Shown here piece after piece: positions 42,854 to 51,194 of a stretch of 64,000 bases of DNA. Position 1 is the stretch's first letter, and the number at the start of each line of letters is the position of its first letter. A program made the translations under genes and the position numbers. This stretch comes from Propionivibrio sp. (GTDB taxonomy: Bacteria > Pseudomonadota > Gammaproteobacteria > Burkholderiales > Rhodocyclaceae): contig NZ_JAPUVO010000100.1 of NCBI RefSeq assembly GCF_029255185.1, positions 1-64,000 of the forward strand, in the 5' to 3' direction. The notes under the pieces are model-generated. The model saw only the letters and a program-made list of their open reading frames with translations. It searched no databases and was not told where the DNA came from.

Positions 42854-44239
42854 TCATTCGCCCGAGTGTGGAAAAACCAGGGAAAAGCACGTGATGCCTT
42901 GCGCAGATTTCACACTGGCGTGGCCACCATGAGCCTCGACAATCGCCTTGGTGATGGCCAAGCCCAACCCAGCGCCATCGGAGGTGGGATGCGTGCGCGC
43001 CGGGTCGGCGCGGTAGAAGCGATCAAACAGTCGCGGCAGCACCTGGGGATCAAGGTCTTCACCAGTGTTCTCTACCGAAACTTCGGTGCCGTTTGGCAGG
43101 GCGACCACAATGATCCGGACATTGCCACCTGCCGGGGTATGGCGCAGCGCATTGGATAGAAGGTTGCTCAACGCACGGCGAAACATCAGGCGATCACCCT
43201 CGATGCTGCCGTTGCCTTGCACCGTGAGGCTGATTCCTTTGTCGTCCGCCACAGCCTCGTAGAAATCGAGCAAGGCTTGGGCTTCATCGGCCGCCATGAA
43301 GCGTTCTTTGTGTGGAAGATCCAGGCCACGTTCGGTTTTGGCCAGCAGCAGCATGTCGGCCACCATGCGGGCCAGACGCTGCAACTCCTCGGCATTGGAA
43401 GCCAGGATGTCACGGTAGGCCGTGTTATCGCGCTGCGCTGCCAGAGTGACCTGGGTCTGGGTCAGCATGTTGCTGATCGGGGTGCGCAACTCATGGGCTA
43501 AGTCCGAAGCGAACTCTGACAAGCGCCGAAAGTCGTCTTGAAGTCGCTCCAGCATCTGGTTCAAGGTGTGCGCCAGATCGGCCAATTCAACGGGAACGGC
43601 CTGAACTGGCATACACGCCTGCAATCGTTGCGCCGTCACGGCTGCTGCGTGTGCCTTGATGGCTCGAAGTGGAGCTAGGCCGTAGTGGATGGCCGCCCAT
43701 CCAAGCAGGCCGCTGACCAGAATGGCGACCAGTGCATACGTCGCAAATGTGCGCAGCAGATCATCCAGAAAATGCCTATGGTGGGTCGTATCCATGGCCA
43801 GGGTGATCACCAGTGGGGCCTCAGGCGCGTATTGCGCCTGGGTACGGAATTGCTCGGTGCGGTATTGCCGCTGCCCGTGCTGCCCCCCCGTTAAGGCATG
43901 CGCAAGCGTTTCGTGCTCGGGTAGCAGCCAGCGATCTGTTGCCGGAAACCCCTCGGTCTGAAACAGGACGGTCCCTGCCTGGGTGGTCATTCGCACGAAT
44001 AGTCCGTGATGATGGTTGAGCGCTTCGGAGAGCCGCCAACGCGCATCGTCGGCAGAATTGGCGCTAGCCAGGATGTCGTCGATGAGGTGTTGCTTGTCTT
44101 GCAGTACGCTGCGATCCAACTCGATGAAATGACGGTCCGCCGCTGTCATGAACAGTCCGCCGAGGCTCAGCACAACACTGGCCGCTACCAGGGTGAAGAA
44201 TAGGCTCAGACGGCGGGTCAGCGAGAGGCGGCGCAACAT
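42854..44239 (-). CDS. copS: Heavy-metal sensor histidine kinase (CopS/CusS)
   Basis: A 461-aa kinase. Two membrane helices at about 11-35 and 164-185 bound a periplasmic sensor with several His/Asp residues (TTHHRHFLDD). Then a HAMP segment, the phospho-accepting His249 in SDLAHELRTPISNML, N-box NLLSNALRHTPAGG and G-box GAGLGLAITKAI. The length and box order match the heavy-metal sensor family. Its ATG directly follows the regulator's stop. It lies only 22 bp from the prophage lysozyme, convergent. Confidence 0.92.
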   Translation of the reverse strand: MLRRLSLTRRLSLFFTLVAASVVLSLGGLFMTAADRHFIELDRSVLQDKQHLIDDILASANSADDARWRLSEALNHHHGLFVRMTTQAGTVLFQTEGFPATDRWLLPEHETLAHALTGGQHGQRQYRTEQFRTQAQYAPEAPLVITLAMDTTHHRHFLDDLLRTFATYALVAILVSGLLGWAAIHYGLAPLRAIKAHAAAVTAQRLQACMPVQAVPVELADLAHTLNQMLERLQDDFRRLSEFASDLAHELRTPISNMLTQTQVTLAAQRDNTAYRDILASNAEELQRLARMVADMLLLAKTERGLDLPHKERFMAADEAQALLDFYEAVADDKGISLTVQGNGSIEGDRLMFRRALSNLLSNALRHTPAGGNVRIIVVALPNGTEVSVENTGEDLDPQVLPRLFDRFYRADPARTHPTSDGAGLGLAITKAIVEAHGGHASVKSAQGITCFSLVFPHSGE

Positions 44240-44926
44240 TCAAGGCTCCTGTGGTACTTCCAGTACGTAGCCCATGCCCCGCACTGTCTGGATTAATTTG
44301 ACGGACTGCCCGTCGTCAACCTTCAGCCGCAGCCGACGCATGGCCACTTCGATGACATTGGTGTCCGAATCGAAATTCATATCCCACACCTGCGAGGCAA
44401 TCAATGAGCGCGGCAGGACTTCACCCTGACGGCGCATCAGCAATTCCAGAAGACCAAACTCCTTGGCCGTCAGGTCGATGCGTTTTCCGCTCCGCATGAC
44501 GCGGCGGCGCAGCAGATCTAGCTCCAGATCGGCCACACGCAGGACATTGCTGTCCAGTCCACCTCCTCGTCCGCGCCGAAGGATGGTGCGCACGCGGGCC
44601 AACAACTCGGCGAAGGAAAATGGCTTGACCAGGTAATCATCTGCTCCCAGCTCCAGCCCTTTGACGCGATCTTCTACCTGATCGCGGGCGGTCAGAAACA
44701 GCACCGGCATTTCCAGCCCGCGCCGCCGCAGTGATGCCAGCACCTGCCAGCCATCCAGTTCCGGCAGCATCACGTCCAGGATCACCAGGTCGTATTCGCC
44801 ATGCAAGGCCAGGTGCAGCCCATCACCGCCATTGGCCGCCAAATCCGCGACAAAACCGGCTTCATTCAACCCTTGGCGCAGGTATTCGCCGGTTTTCGGT
44901 TCGTCTTCAACAATCAATATTTTCAC
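44240..44926 (-). CDS. copR: Copper response regulator (CopR/CusR)
   Basis: A 228-aa OmpR-family protein. Receiver with phospho-acceptor Asp51 ([14 protein letters not shown]), Lys in [12 protein letters not shown], then a winged-helix domain with [19 protein letters not shown] and [10 protein letters not shown]. It would bind the inverted repeat in the divergent region and activate the copper operon opposite it. The family match and the neighbouring genes agree. Confidence 0.95.
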   Translation of the reverse strand: MKILIVEDEPKTGEYLRQGLNEAGFVADLAANGGDGLHLALHGEYDLVILDVMLPELDGWQVLASLRRRGLEMPVLFLTARDQVEDRVKGLELGADDYLVKPFSFAELLARVRTILRRGRGGGLDSNVLRVADLELDLLRRRVMRSGKRIDLTAKEFGLLELLMRRQGEVLPRSLIASQVWDMNFDSDTNVIEVAMRRLRLKVDDGQSVKLIQTVRGMGYVLEVPQEP

Positions 44927-44983
44927 GGGCCTGCTCCATCTATTTCTACCCGTTAGTCTGACAGCAATTTGTCTTTATGGCAG

Positions 44984-45007
44984 CAAGATGACAGAAATGT
45001 CATCTTG
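44984..45007. promoter_or_regulatory. Cop box (CopR/CusR binding site)
   Basis: CAAGATGACA and TGTCATCTTG are perfect 10-bp arms around GAAA, closely like the known CopR/CusR box. It lies between copR and the divergent copper operon. A looser TGACAGCAATTTGTC copy occurs at 44959-44973. Confidence 0.85.
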
Positions 45008-45080
45008 GAATCACCTTCCTGACAGGGGTGGTGGCCCAAACTCTTTCCATGTTTCAACAAATTGATAGGAGTTTGCGGTG

Positions 45081-45398
45081 ATGCCAAGCCCTTCGTCCCT
45101 GTCCAGAAGTCTGTTGCCGTGGCTCTGCGTGCTGGCTACCGGTGCCGCACTGGCCGCACCAGTGGAAAAAATTCAGGTCAATCCACCACCGACCAAGTTG
45201 CAGTACACCTCTGCATTGAGCAGTTATCAGGGCTACACCGATCAAGCTGTGCAGTCCTGGCGTGAGGCCAATGACCGGGTTGGTCGCATTGGCGGCTGGC
45301 GCGCCTACGCCAAGGAGGCCGCAACAGGGCAGTCAGCATCCGATACGCCACCGGCGGCCAATCCGCACGCTGGACACCATGAAGGAGGCAAGAAATGA
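45081..45398 (+). CDS. Secreted small copper-operon protein with His-rich tail
   Basis: A 105-aa protein. Signal peptide (RSLLPWLCVLATGAALAAPV) cleaved after ALA, then LQYTSALSSYQGYTDQAVQS and a C-terminal NPHAGHHEGGKK tail that could bind Cu. It is the first gene of the copper operon, with an AGGAG site; its stop overlaps the next start by four bases. It lacks a named family. A periplasmic chaperone for the TolC-like protein is possible. Confidence 0.72.
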   Translation: MPSPSSLSRSLLPWLCVLATGAALAAPVEKIQVNPPPTKLQYTSALSSYQGYTDQAVQSWREANDRVGRIGGWRAYAKEAATGQSASDTPPAANPHAGHHEGGKK

Positions 45399-46828
45399 GG
45401 CACTTGCTCACATCGCGCCGCACCAAGCTAGCAGTGACCGTGGTTGCTATCGGGGTTCTGTCTGGCTGTGCCAGCGTCAGCCTTGAGCAGAACGTGAATC
45501 GCGTCAATACCGAGACTACCGTATTCACTGACGGGCAATTGAGCTTGGCCCAAAGCAATCAGGAACGTGAGCAACGCGCGCAGCTCGCCGCCCAATTACT
45601 GGCCAATCCGATTGGGCAGAAAGAAGCTGTGCAACTCGCATTGACCAACAGCCACGCCTTGCAAGCCCTGCTGGCCCAGGGCTGGGCCGAGTCTGCCGAC
45701 GCCGCACAGGTCGGCCGCATTGCCAACCCCATCTTCAGTTTTGAGCGCATGGTGGTTGGCGATGAACTGGAGCTGGCGCGCTCGCTCTCGTTTGGCCTGC
45801 TGGATCTCTTGACCCTGCCAGCCCGAGCCGGAATCGCCGAACGTCGCATCGAGCAGGCGCAGTTGCGTCTGTCCGCTGAGGTGGTGGATCGTGTGACACA
45901 GGTACGCCAAGCCTGGGTGCGTGCTGTGGCGGCCCAGCAGACCCTGGGCTACGCACGGCAGGTGTTTGAAAGCGCCGAGGCCGGTGCCGAACTCGCGCGG
46001 CGGATGCAGTCGGTGGGCAATTTCAACCGTATCAGTCGAGCCCGTGAGCAATCTTTCTATGCCGATGCCGCTACCCGCCTGGCGACCGCCCAACACCAGG
46101 CCACAGCGAGCCGGGAGGAGCTGGTTCGTTTGCTGGGGCTTGATGAGACGCAGGCACAACAGCTCCAACTGCCCGACCGCTTGCCTGATTTGCCCAAAGC
46201 GCCGCTCGAACCAAATGCGGTAGGCGCATTGGCGACGAATGGTCGCTTGGATATCCGTTTGGCGCAAAGCGCACTGGCTGGCGTGGGCAAGTTACAAGGC
46301 CTGAGCATCATCACCAGCTTCACGGACATCGAGTTGACCGCGCGACGCAATACGGTATTCGACAACGCCGCCGGAACACGAACTGATCCGCGCGGATTTG
46401 AAGTGGCGGTTCGCTTGCCGATCTTTGACTGGGGCGGCATGCAGCGCGATGGGTGGAACGCCCGCACTCTCGCGGCAGCCAACCAACTGGAGGCCACGGT
46501 GCGCGCAGCGGGCTCCAGCCTGCGCGAGAGCTATTCAGCCTACCGCACGTCTTTTGATGTGGCCAAACATTATCGGGATGAGGTGCTACCCGTGCGCCGT
46601 GTGATCTCCGAAGAAAACCAGCTTCGTTACAACGGCATGCTGATTGGTGTCTTTGAGCTGATGGCCGATGCTCGTGATCAAGTCGGCACCGTGACCGCCG
46701 CCATCGCTGCGCAGCAGCAGTACTGGCTGGCGGACGCAGCCTTGCAGGCATCGTTGATCGGCCGCCCCACTATGACCTCCCTGTCCGTGATGACCAGCGC
46801 GCCTAGCGCTGGCGCGGCTGGACATTGA
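45395..46828 (+). CDS. TolC-family outer-membrane lipoprotein of the copper operon
   Basis: A 477-aa efflux protein. Lipobox VLSGCASVS gives Cys25 as the lipidated residue. Two long helical OEP repeats follow (AQLLANPIGQKEAVQLALTN and RIEQAQLRLSAEVVDRVTQV). It would form an outer-membrane channel for a copper exporter, although no RND pump sits in this operon; it may pair with the CusBA pump at 55-60 kb. Confidence 0.88.
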   Translation: MRHLLTSRRTKLAVTVVAIGVLSGCASVSLEQNVNRVNTETTVFTDGQLSLAQSNQEREQRAQLAAQLLANPIGQKEAVQLALTNSHALQALLAQGWAESADAAQVGRIANPIFSFERMVVGDELELARSLSFGLLDLLTLPARAGIAERRIEQAQLRLSAEVVDRVTQVRQAWVRAVAAQQTLGYARQVFESAEAGAELARRMQSVGNFNRISRAREQSFYADAATRLATAQHQATASREELVRLLGLDETQAQQLQLPDRLPDLPKAPLEPNAVGALATNGRLDIRLAQSALAGVGKLQGLSIITSFTDIELTARRNTVFDNAAGTRTDPRGFEVAVRLPIFDWGGMQRDGWNARTLAAANQLEATVRAAGSSLRESYSAYRTSFDVAKHYRDEVLPVRRVISEENQLRYNGMLIGVFELMADARDQVGTVTAAIAAQQQYWLADAALQASLIGRPTMTSLSVMTSAPSAGAAGH

Positions 46829-46844
46829 ACACGAGAGTAAAGCA

Positions 46845-48260
46845 ATGACATCCAGAAGAGATTTTTTTCGATTGGCCAGTATCGCCGGTGGTGCGGTTGC
46901 AGTCAGTGCCGTGAGCCGCGTGGCGCTTGCAGCCTTGCCTGATCCCGTCATTCAAACCAGCCCTGACACCATGCCGCCACTGGTGCCCAATACTGGGCGC
47001 GCATACAACCCGGTGGTGACACTCAACGGCTGGACTTTGCCCTGGCGCATGAACAACGGCGTGAAAGAGTTTCACTTGGTGGCCGAGCCAGTGGTGCGCG
47101 AGATGGCCCCAGGCTTCAAAGCCCACCTGTGGGGCTACAACGGGCAAAGCCCTGGCCCCACCATCGAAGTGGTCGAGGGCGACCGCGTGCGGATTTTTGT
47201 CACCAACAAGCTCCCTGAGCACACCAGCATCCACTGGCATGGCCAGCGCCTTCCCAGTGGTATGGATGGTGTGGCCGGCTTGACCCAGCCTGCTATTCAG
47301 CCGGGCAAGACGTTTGTCTATGAATTCGTGGCGCGCCGCCCCGGCACCTTCATGTACCACCCGCATGCGGATGAAATGACGCAGATGGCCATGGGCATGA
47401 TGGGCTTTTGGGTCACGCACCCCAAAGCCAAGCACCCGTTGATCGATGAAGTGAACCGGGATTTTTGTTTCCTGCTCAACGCCTACGACATCGACCCTGG
47501 GAGCTACACGCCCAAGATCATGACGATGCTGGACTTCAACCTGTGGAGCTGGAACAGCCGAATCTTCCCCGGCATCGATTCGCTAAACGTGCGGCTCAAT
47601 GACAAGGTGCGCATCCGCATCGGAAATTTGACGATGACCAACCACCCGATCCACCTGCACGGGCACGAGTTTCTCGTCACAGGCACAGATGGCGGGCCAA
47701 CTCCCAAGAGCACCCGCTGGTACGAGGTCACCACCGATGTCGCGGTCGGCCAAATGCGGCAGATCGAATTTCTCGCCGACGAGGAAGGCGACTGGGCCTT
47801 CCACTGCCACAAGAGCCACCACACCATGAATGCCATGGGCCACAACGTGCCCACGCTCATCGGCGTCGATCATCGTGGCATTGCCAAGAAGATTAATTCC
47901 TTGATTCCTGATTACATGGTGATGGGCGAACGCGGCATGGCCGACATGACCGAGATGGAAATGCCAATTCCTGACAACACTGCGCCCATGATGACCGGCG
48001 AGGGGCCGTTCGGCTCGGTCGAGATGGGTGGCATGTTCAGCGTGCTCAAGGTACGCCGCGACCAAAAGTCTGGCGACTACAGCAATCCTGGTTGGTTCAA
48101 GCACCCGCAAGGCACGGTGGCGCACGAATACACCGGGCCGCTGACTGAGCCTGCCCGCTTCAAATCTGAAGGTGGGCAATCCATGCCACGCGCCCAGAAA
48201 CCGCTCACCCCAACGGAAGTGAAGGTGCGCAAGCCCAGCAGTGGCCATGAGAACCACTGA
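46845..48260 (+). CDS. Multicopper oxidase, Tat-exported
   Basis: A 471-aa oxidase. The twin-arginine signal TSRRDFFRLASIAGG leads it to the periplasm. Copper-ligand motifs in order are HWHG (130-133), YHPHADEMTQM (171-181), HPIHLHGHEF (about 268) and HCHKSHHTMNAMGH (about 319). It would oxidise Cu(I) to less toxic Cu(II). The second motif has HPH where classic CopA/CueO enzymes have HSH, which is the pattern in this branch of the family. Met-rich stretches near the C-terminus (MADMTEMEMP) could supply copper. Confidence 0.92.
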   Translation: MTSRRDFFRLASIAGGAVAVSAVSRVALAALPDPVIQTSPDTMPPLVPNTGRAYNPVVTLNGWTLPWRMNNGVKEFHLVAEPVVREMAPGFKAHLWGYNGQSPGPTIEVVEGDRVRIFVTNKLPEHTSIHWHGQRLPSGMDGVAGLTQPAIQPGKTFVYEFVARRPGTFMYHPHADEMTQMAMGMMGFWVTHPKAKHPLIDEVNRDFCFLLNAYDIDPGSYTPKIMTMLDFNLWSWNSRIFPGIDSLNVRLNDKVRIRIGNLTMTNHPIHLHGHEFLVTGTDGGPTPKSTRWYEVTTDVAVGQMRQIEFLADEEGDWAFHCHKSHHTMNAMGHNVPTLIGVDHRGIAKKINSLIPDYMVMGERGMADMTEMEMPIPDNTAPMMTGEGPFGSVEMGGMFSVLKVRRDQKSGDYSNPGWFKHPQGTVAHEYTGPLTEPARFKSEGGQSMPRAQKPLTPTEVKVRKPSSGHENH

Positions 48261-48291
48261 TCCACTTTGATTTAACCCAGGAGACCTTGTA

Positions 48292-48786
48292 ATGACTCAG
48301 ATGACCCGCACCCTTCGCCCCTTGACCTTGATCGCCGCGTTGGCCTTGTCTGGTGCTGCTTTTGCCGGTGGCACCCATGCAGGTGGCCACGGCCACGACA
48401 GCGACGAGACCGCGATTGGGAAACCCGGCGTGGCCAGCAAGGCCAGCCGAACCGTCACCGTTGAGATGACGGACAACATGCGCTATACGCCCGCCGATAT
48501 TCAGGTCAAGCAAGGTGAGACGATTCGTTTCATCGTCAAAAACAAGGGCCAGGTCAAACACGAGCTGAGTTTGGGCACTCAGCAGGAACTGTTGGAACAC
48601 TTGGAACAGATGCGCAAGTTCCCGGATATGGAACACGACGAGCCCAGCAAAGTCACGCTGGCTCCTGGAAAGCAGGGGGAAATCGTCTGGCAGTTCACCA
48701 AAGCGGGCACCGTGAATTTTGCTTGCCTGATGCCGGGGCACTACGAGGCCGGTATGAAGGGTCAAGTCAAGGTCAGCAAAAAATAG
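48292..48786 (+). CDS. Cupredoxin (plastocyanin/azurin-like)
   Basis: A 164-aa periplasmic protein. Signal peptide ends ALSGAAFAGG. Type 1 copper ligands are H in VKHELSLG and C, H, M in FACLMPGHYEAGMKG. A His-rich stretch (THAGGHGHDSDE) sits after the signal. It follows the oxidase and may carry electrons or copper for it. Confidence 0.9.
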   Translation: MTQMTRTLRPLTLIAALALSGAAFAGGTHAGGHGHDSDETAIGKPGVASKASRTVTVEMTDNMRYTPADIQVKQGETIRFIVKNKGQVKHELSLGTQQELLEHLEQMRKFPDMEHDEPSKVTLAPGKQGEIVWQFTKAGTVNFACLMPGHYEAGMKGQVKVSKK

Positions 48787-48812
48787 TTTGAGCAATCAAC
48801 AAGGAGCGCCCC

Positions 48813-49301
48813 ATGTCACGACTGCACTCAATGGCATGTACCACCCGACGCATTTGGCTTGCCGGTATAGGAGTGCTGGCGCTGGCACCTTCGACCATGG
48901 TCGCCTACGCCGCACCGGCAACCTTGCAGGTCTGGAAAGATCCCAACTGCGGCTGCTGCAAAGACTGGATTGCGCACCTCGAAAAAAGCGGATTTGCAGC
49001 CACAGTCATTGAACACGGCAATAGCGCTGCACGCGCACGCCTTGGTATGCCGCAGAAATTCGGCTCTTGTCACACGGCCTTGATCCAGGGCTACGTGATT
49101 GAGGGTCACGTGCCCGCTGCAGACATCCAGCGCTTGCTCAAAGAAAAACCTAAAGCCTTGGGACTGTCAGTGCCAGGCATGCCGATTGGGTCGCCAGGCA
49201 TGGATGGGCCTGCTTACGACAACCGGCGCGATGCGTATCAGGTGCTACTGATCCAGCGCGATGGCAGCACCACTGTTTTCAACACCTACCCAGGAGGATA
49301 A
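48813..49301 (+). CDS. DUF411 periplasmic metal-binding protein
   Basis: A 162-aa protein with an N-terminal signal segment and the DUF411 hallmark VWKDPNCGCCKDWIAHL followed by GSCHTALIQGYVIEGHVPAA. The Cys cluster likely binds Cu(I). The family is a regular part of copper operons. It has an AAGGAG site. Confidence 0.88.
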   Translation: MSRLHSMACTTRRIWLAGIGVLALAPSTMVAYAAPATLQVWKDPNCGCCKDWIAHLEKSGFAATVIEHGNSAARARLGMPQKFGSCHTALIQGYVIEGHVPAADIQRLLKEKPKALGLSVPGMPIGSPGMDGPAYDNRRDAYQVLLIQRDGSTTVFNTYPGG

Positions 49302-49303
49302 CT

Positions 49304-49648
49304 ATGAACATCATCCAAAAAATCACCGCTGTTTCCGCCCTAGCCATGGGCATTACTCTGTCTGCAAGCGGCATAGCACAGACCACTATGGATCACAGCA
49401 AGATGGACATGTCGCAGCCTGCTGTATCGATGACCGAAGGCGAGGTCAAGAAAGTAGATATTGATGTCGGCAAAGTCACCATCAAACACGGCCCCATCAA
49501 ACACATGGACATGCCTGGAATGACCATGGTCTTCACTGCCAAGGACAAAGGGCTGCTCGCCAACGTGAAGCCAGGCGACAAGATTCAATTCATGGTGGTA
49601 AACGAAGGAGGAAAGATGGTTGTCACCGAGATTCAAGCTGCGCGGTAA
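49304..49648 (+). CDS. cusF: CusF-like periplasmic copper/silver chaperone
   Basis: A 114-aa protein. Signal peptide, a Met/His stretch (DHSKMDMSQ) and an OB-fold with IKHGPIKHMDMPGMTMVF. Aligned to CusF, the metal His and two Met (M-x-M) are present, but the Trp that caps the metal by cation-pi contact is replaced by Met. It starts two bases after the DUF411 stop and likely delivers Cu(I) to the efflux pump. Confidence 0.88.
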   Translation: MNIIQKITAVSALAMGITLSASGIAQTTMDHSKMDMSQPAVSMTEGEVKKVDIDVGKVTIKHGPIKHMDMPGMTMVFTAKDKGLLANVKPGDKIQFMVVNEGGKMVVTEIQAAR

Positions 49649-49734
49649 AAAACGCTGTATTGGCGTACCGTTGCTGAATGTCGCGCAAAACATCGGCAAC
49701 ATTAGTCGTTTTCAATTCACAGAAGGAGAAACTC

Positions 49735-50172
49735 ATGAACAGCACTCACAAATATTTGATCGGACTCTTCGTCGCCACTCTGTCGCTCGGCGCGCTGGCT
49801 CAAGCCGACGAGCACAAAGAACACCACTCCGCTGGCACCAAACCCGCTGCAACTGCAGTCCAGAAACCTTCCTCTGGTCCCATGGGGGCGGACAAGATGG
49901 TGGCAGTGGATCAGCATATGAAAATCATGCAGGCCATGCACGATAAATGTTTGGCCGCAAAGACTCCGGAAGAGCGTCAAGCGTTGATGGTGGAGCACAT
50001 GAAATTGATGCAGGACGGAATGGCCATGATGAATCAGATGGGTGGTATGTCTGCAGGAATGGCCAAAAACTCCAAGATGACTGATCGCCAACAGATGATG
50101 GAAAAACGAATGGACATGATGGAGTCCATGATGCAAATGATGATGGACCGGATGCCTGTACAAACAAAATAG
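49735..50172 (+). CDS. Met-rich periplasmic protein of the copper operon
   Basis: A 145-aa protein. The signal peptide ends SLGALAQADE. Then HKEHHSAGTK and many Met and His residues spaced to face one side of helices (MKIMQAMHDKCLAA, EHMKLMQDGMAMMNQMGGM, MMESMMQMMMDRM). It would bind several Cu(I) ions as a periplasmic buffer. It is rather like PcoE/CopB Met repeats but no family was assigned. AAGGAG precedes ATG 49735. Confidence 0.75.
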   Translation: MNSTHKYLIGLFVATLSLGALAQADEHKEHHSAGTKPAATAVQKPSSGPMGADKMVAVDQHMKIMQAMHDKCLAAKTPEERQALMVEHMKLMQDGMAMMNQMGGMSAGMAKNSKMTDRQQMMEKRMDMMESMMQMMMDRMPVQTK

Positions 50173-50197
50173 CCTGTCGAATTCTTGGAGAACTGCT

Positions 50198-50467
50198 ATG
50201 AACCACCAACGTGAGGGACACGAAACGCCCCGAAGCTTTTGGTCTTCACGCTACGCCATTGGATTATTGGTCATTGGTGGCATAGCGGCCTACTTTCTAT
50301 TAACTGAGCACTTGGCGCATGTCGTCGGCGCTTTACCATTTCTGCTTCTTCTGGCTTGTCCGCTGATGCATGTATTCATGCACGGTGGTCATGGACATCA
50401 CCGGGGACGCAGCCATTCGGAATCGCAGAGTAGTTCCGAGTCAGGAAAGCCGGGAGAGCCGTCATGA
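50198..50467 (+). CDS. DUF2933 membrane protein
   Basis: An 89-aa protein with two membrane helices (IGLLVIGGIAAYFLL and VGALPFLLLLACPLMHVF) followed by MHGGHGHHRGRSH, a His-rich segment. This matches DUF2933, a family that accompanies copper genes. It overlaps the methyltransferase start by four bases. Confidence 0.82.
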   Translation: MNHQREGHETPRSFWSSRYAIGLLVIGGIAAYFLLTEHLAHVVGALPFLLLLACPLMHVFMHGGHGHHRGRSHSESQSSSESGKPGEPS

Positions 50468-51123
50468 ACCACAGTGAATCAGCTTACGGCTTATGGTCGC
50501 TGGTTATCTTGAACTCAGCGATATTCATCATGTTCGCATTCAGCTTTTTCAAACCAAATACGGCGCGAGATTGGAGAACCTTCAGTGCCTTCGCGGCGTT
50601 TGTCGTGGCTTTATTTGTGGAAATGTATGGTTTTCCGCTGACCATTTACCTGTTGTCGGGTTGGCTCCAAACTCGTTTCCCGGGACTTGATCTGCTCTCC
50701 CACAACTCGGGGCATCTGTGGTCGACGCTGCTTGGAGAGAAAGGAGACCCACATTTTGGGATTCTGCATATCGGCAGTTACATCTTCCTAGGCTATGGCT
50801 TTTATTTGCTTTCAACAGCTTGGAATGTTCTGTACCACGCTCAGCGGCACAACTCTTTGGCAACCAGCGGTCCTTACGCACAAGTTCGGCATCCCCAATA
50901 CGTGGCCTTTGTGATGATTCTTTTCGGCTTCCTTTTGCAGTGGCCCACTTTGCTGACTTTAGTCATGTTTCCGATTCTTCTGATCATGTACGGACGACTG
51001 TCAGTTGCTGAGGAAGCAGAGATGCAATCGCATTTTGGAGATACGTATAAGTGCTACGCTGAAAAGACTCCGCGCTTTTTCCCGAGGATCAGTCCACCCA
51101 CAGATCCATCCAAAAATAGTTAA
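50464..51123 (+). CDS. ICMT-like membrane methyltransferase
   Basis: A 219-aa protein with five or six predicted membrane helices and, near the end, [20 protein letters not shown] (written here as [17 protein letters not shown]), the isoprenylcysteine/phospholipid methyltransferase signature with its SAM/substrate residues. It belongs to a family often found in copper clusters; the substrate is unknown. It may modify membrane lipids or a protein cysteine in response to copper. Confidence 0.78.
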   Translation: MNHSESAYGLWSLVILNSAIFIMFAFSFFKPNTARDWRTFSAFAAFVVALFVEMYGFPLTIYLLSGWLQTRFPGLDLLSHNSGHLWSTLLGEKGDPHFGILHIGSYIFLGYGFYLLSTAWNVLYHAQRHNSLATSGPYAQVRHPQYVAFVMILFGFLLQWPTLLTLVMFPILLIMYGRLSVAEEAEMQSHFGDTYKCYAEKTPRFFPRISPPTDPSKNS

Positions 51124-51194
51124 GTCTGAATCGACGTAATAAAAGGGCATGGCATCGATTGGGTCGAGGATGTGGCTACGACTATGGGCATACT

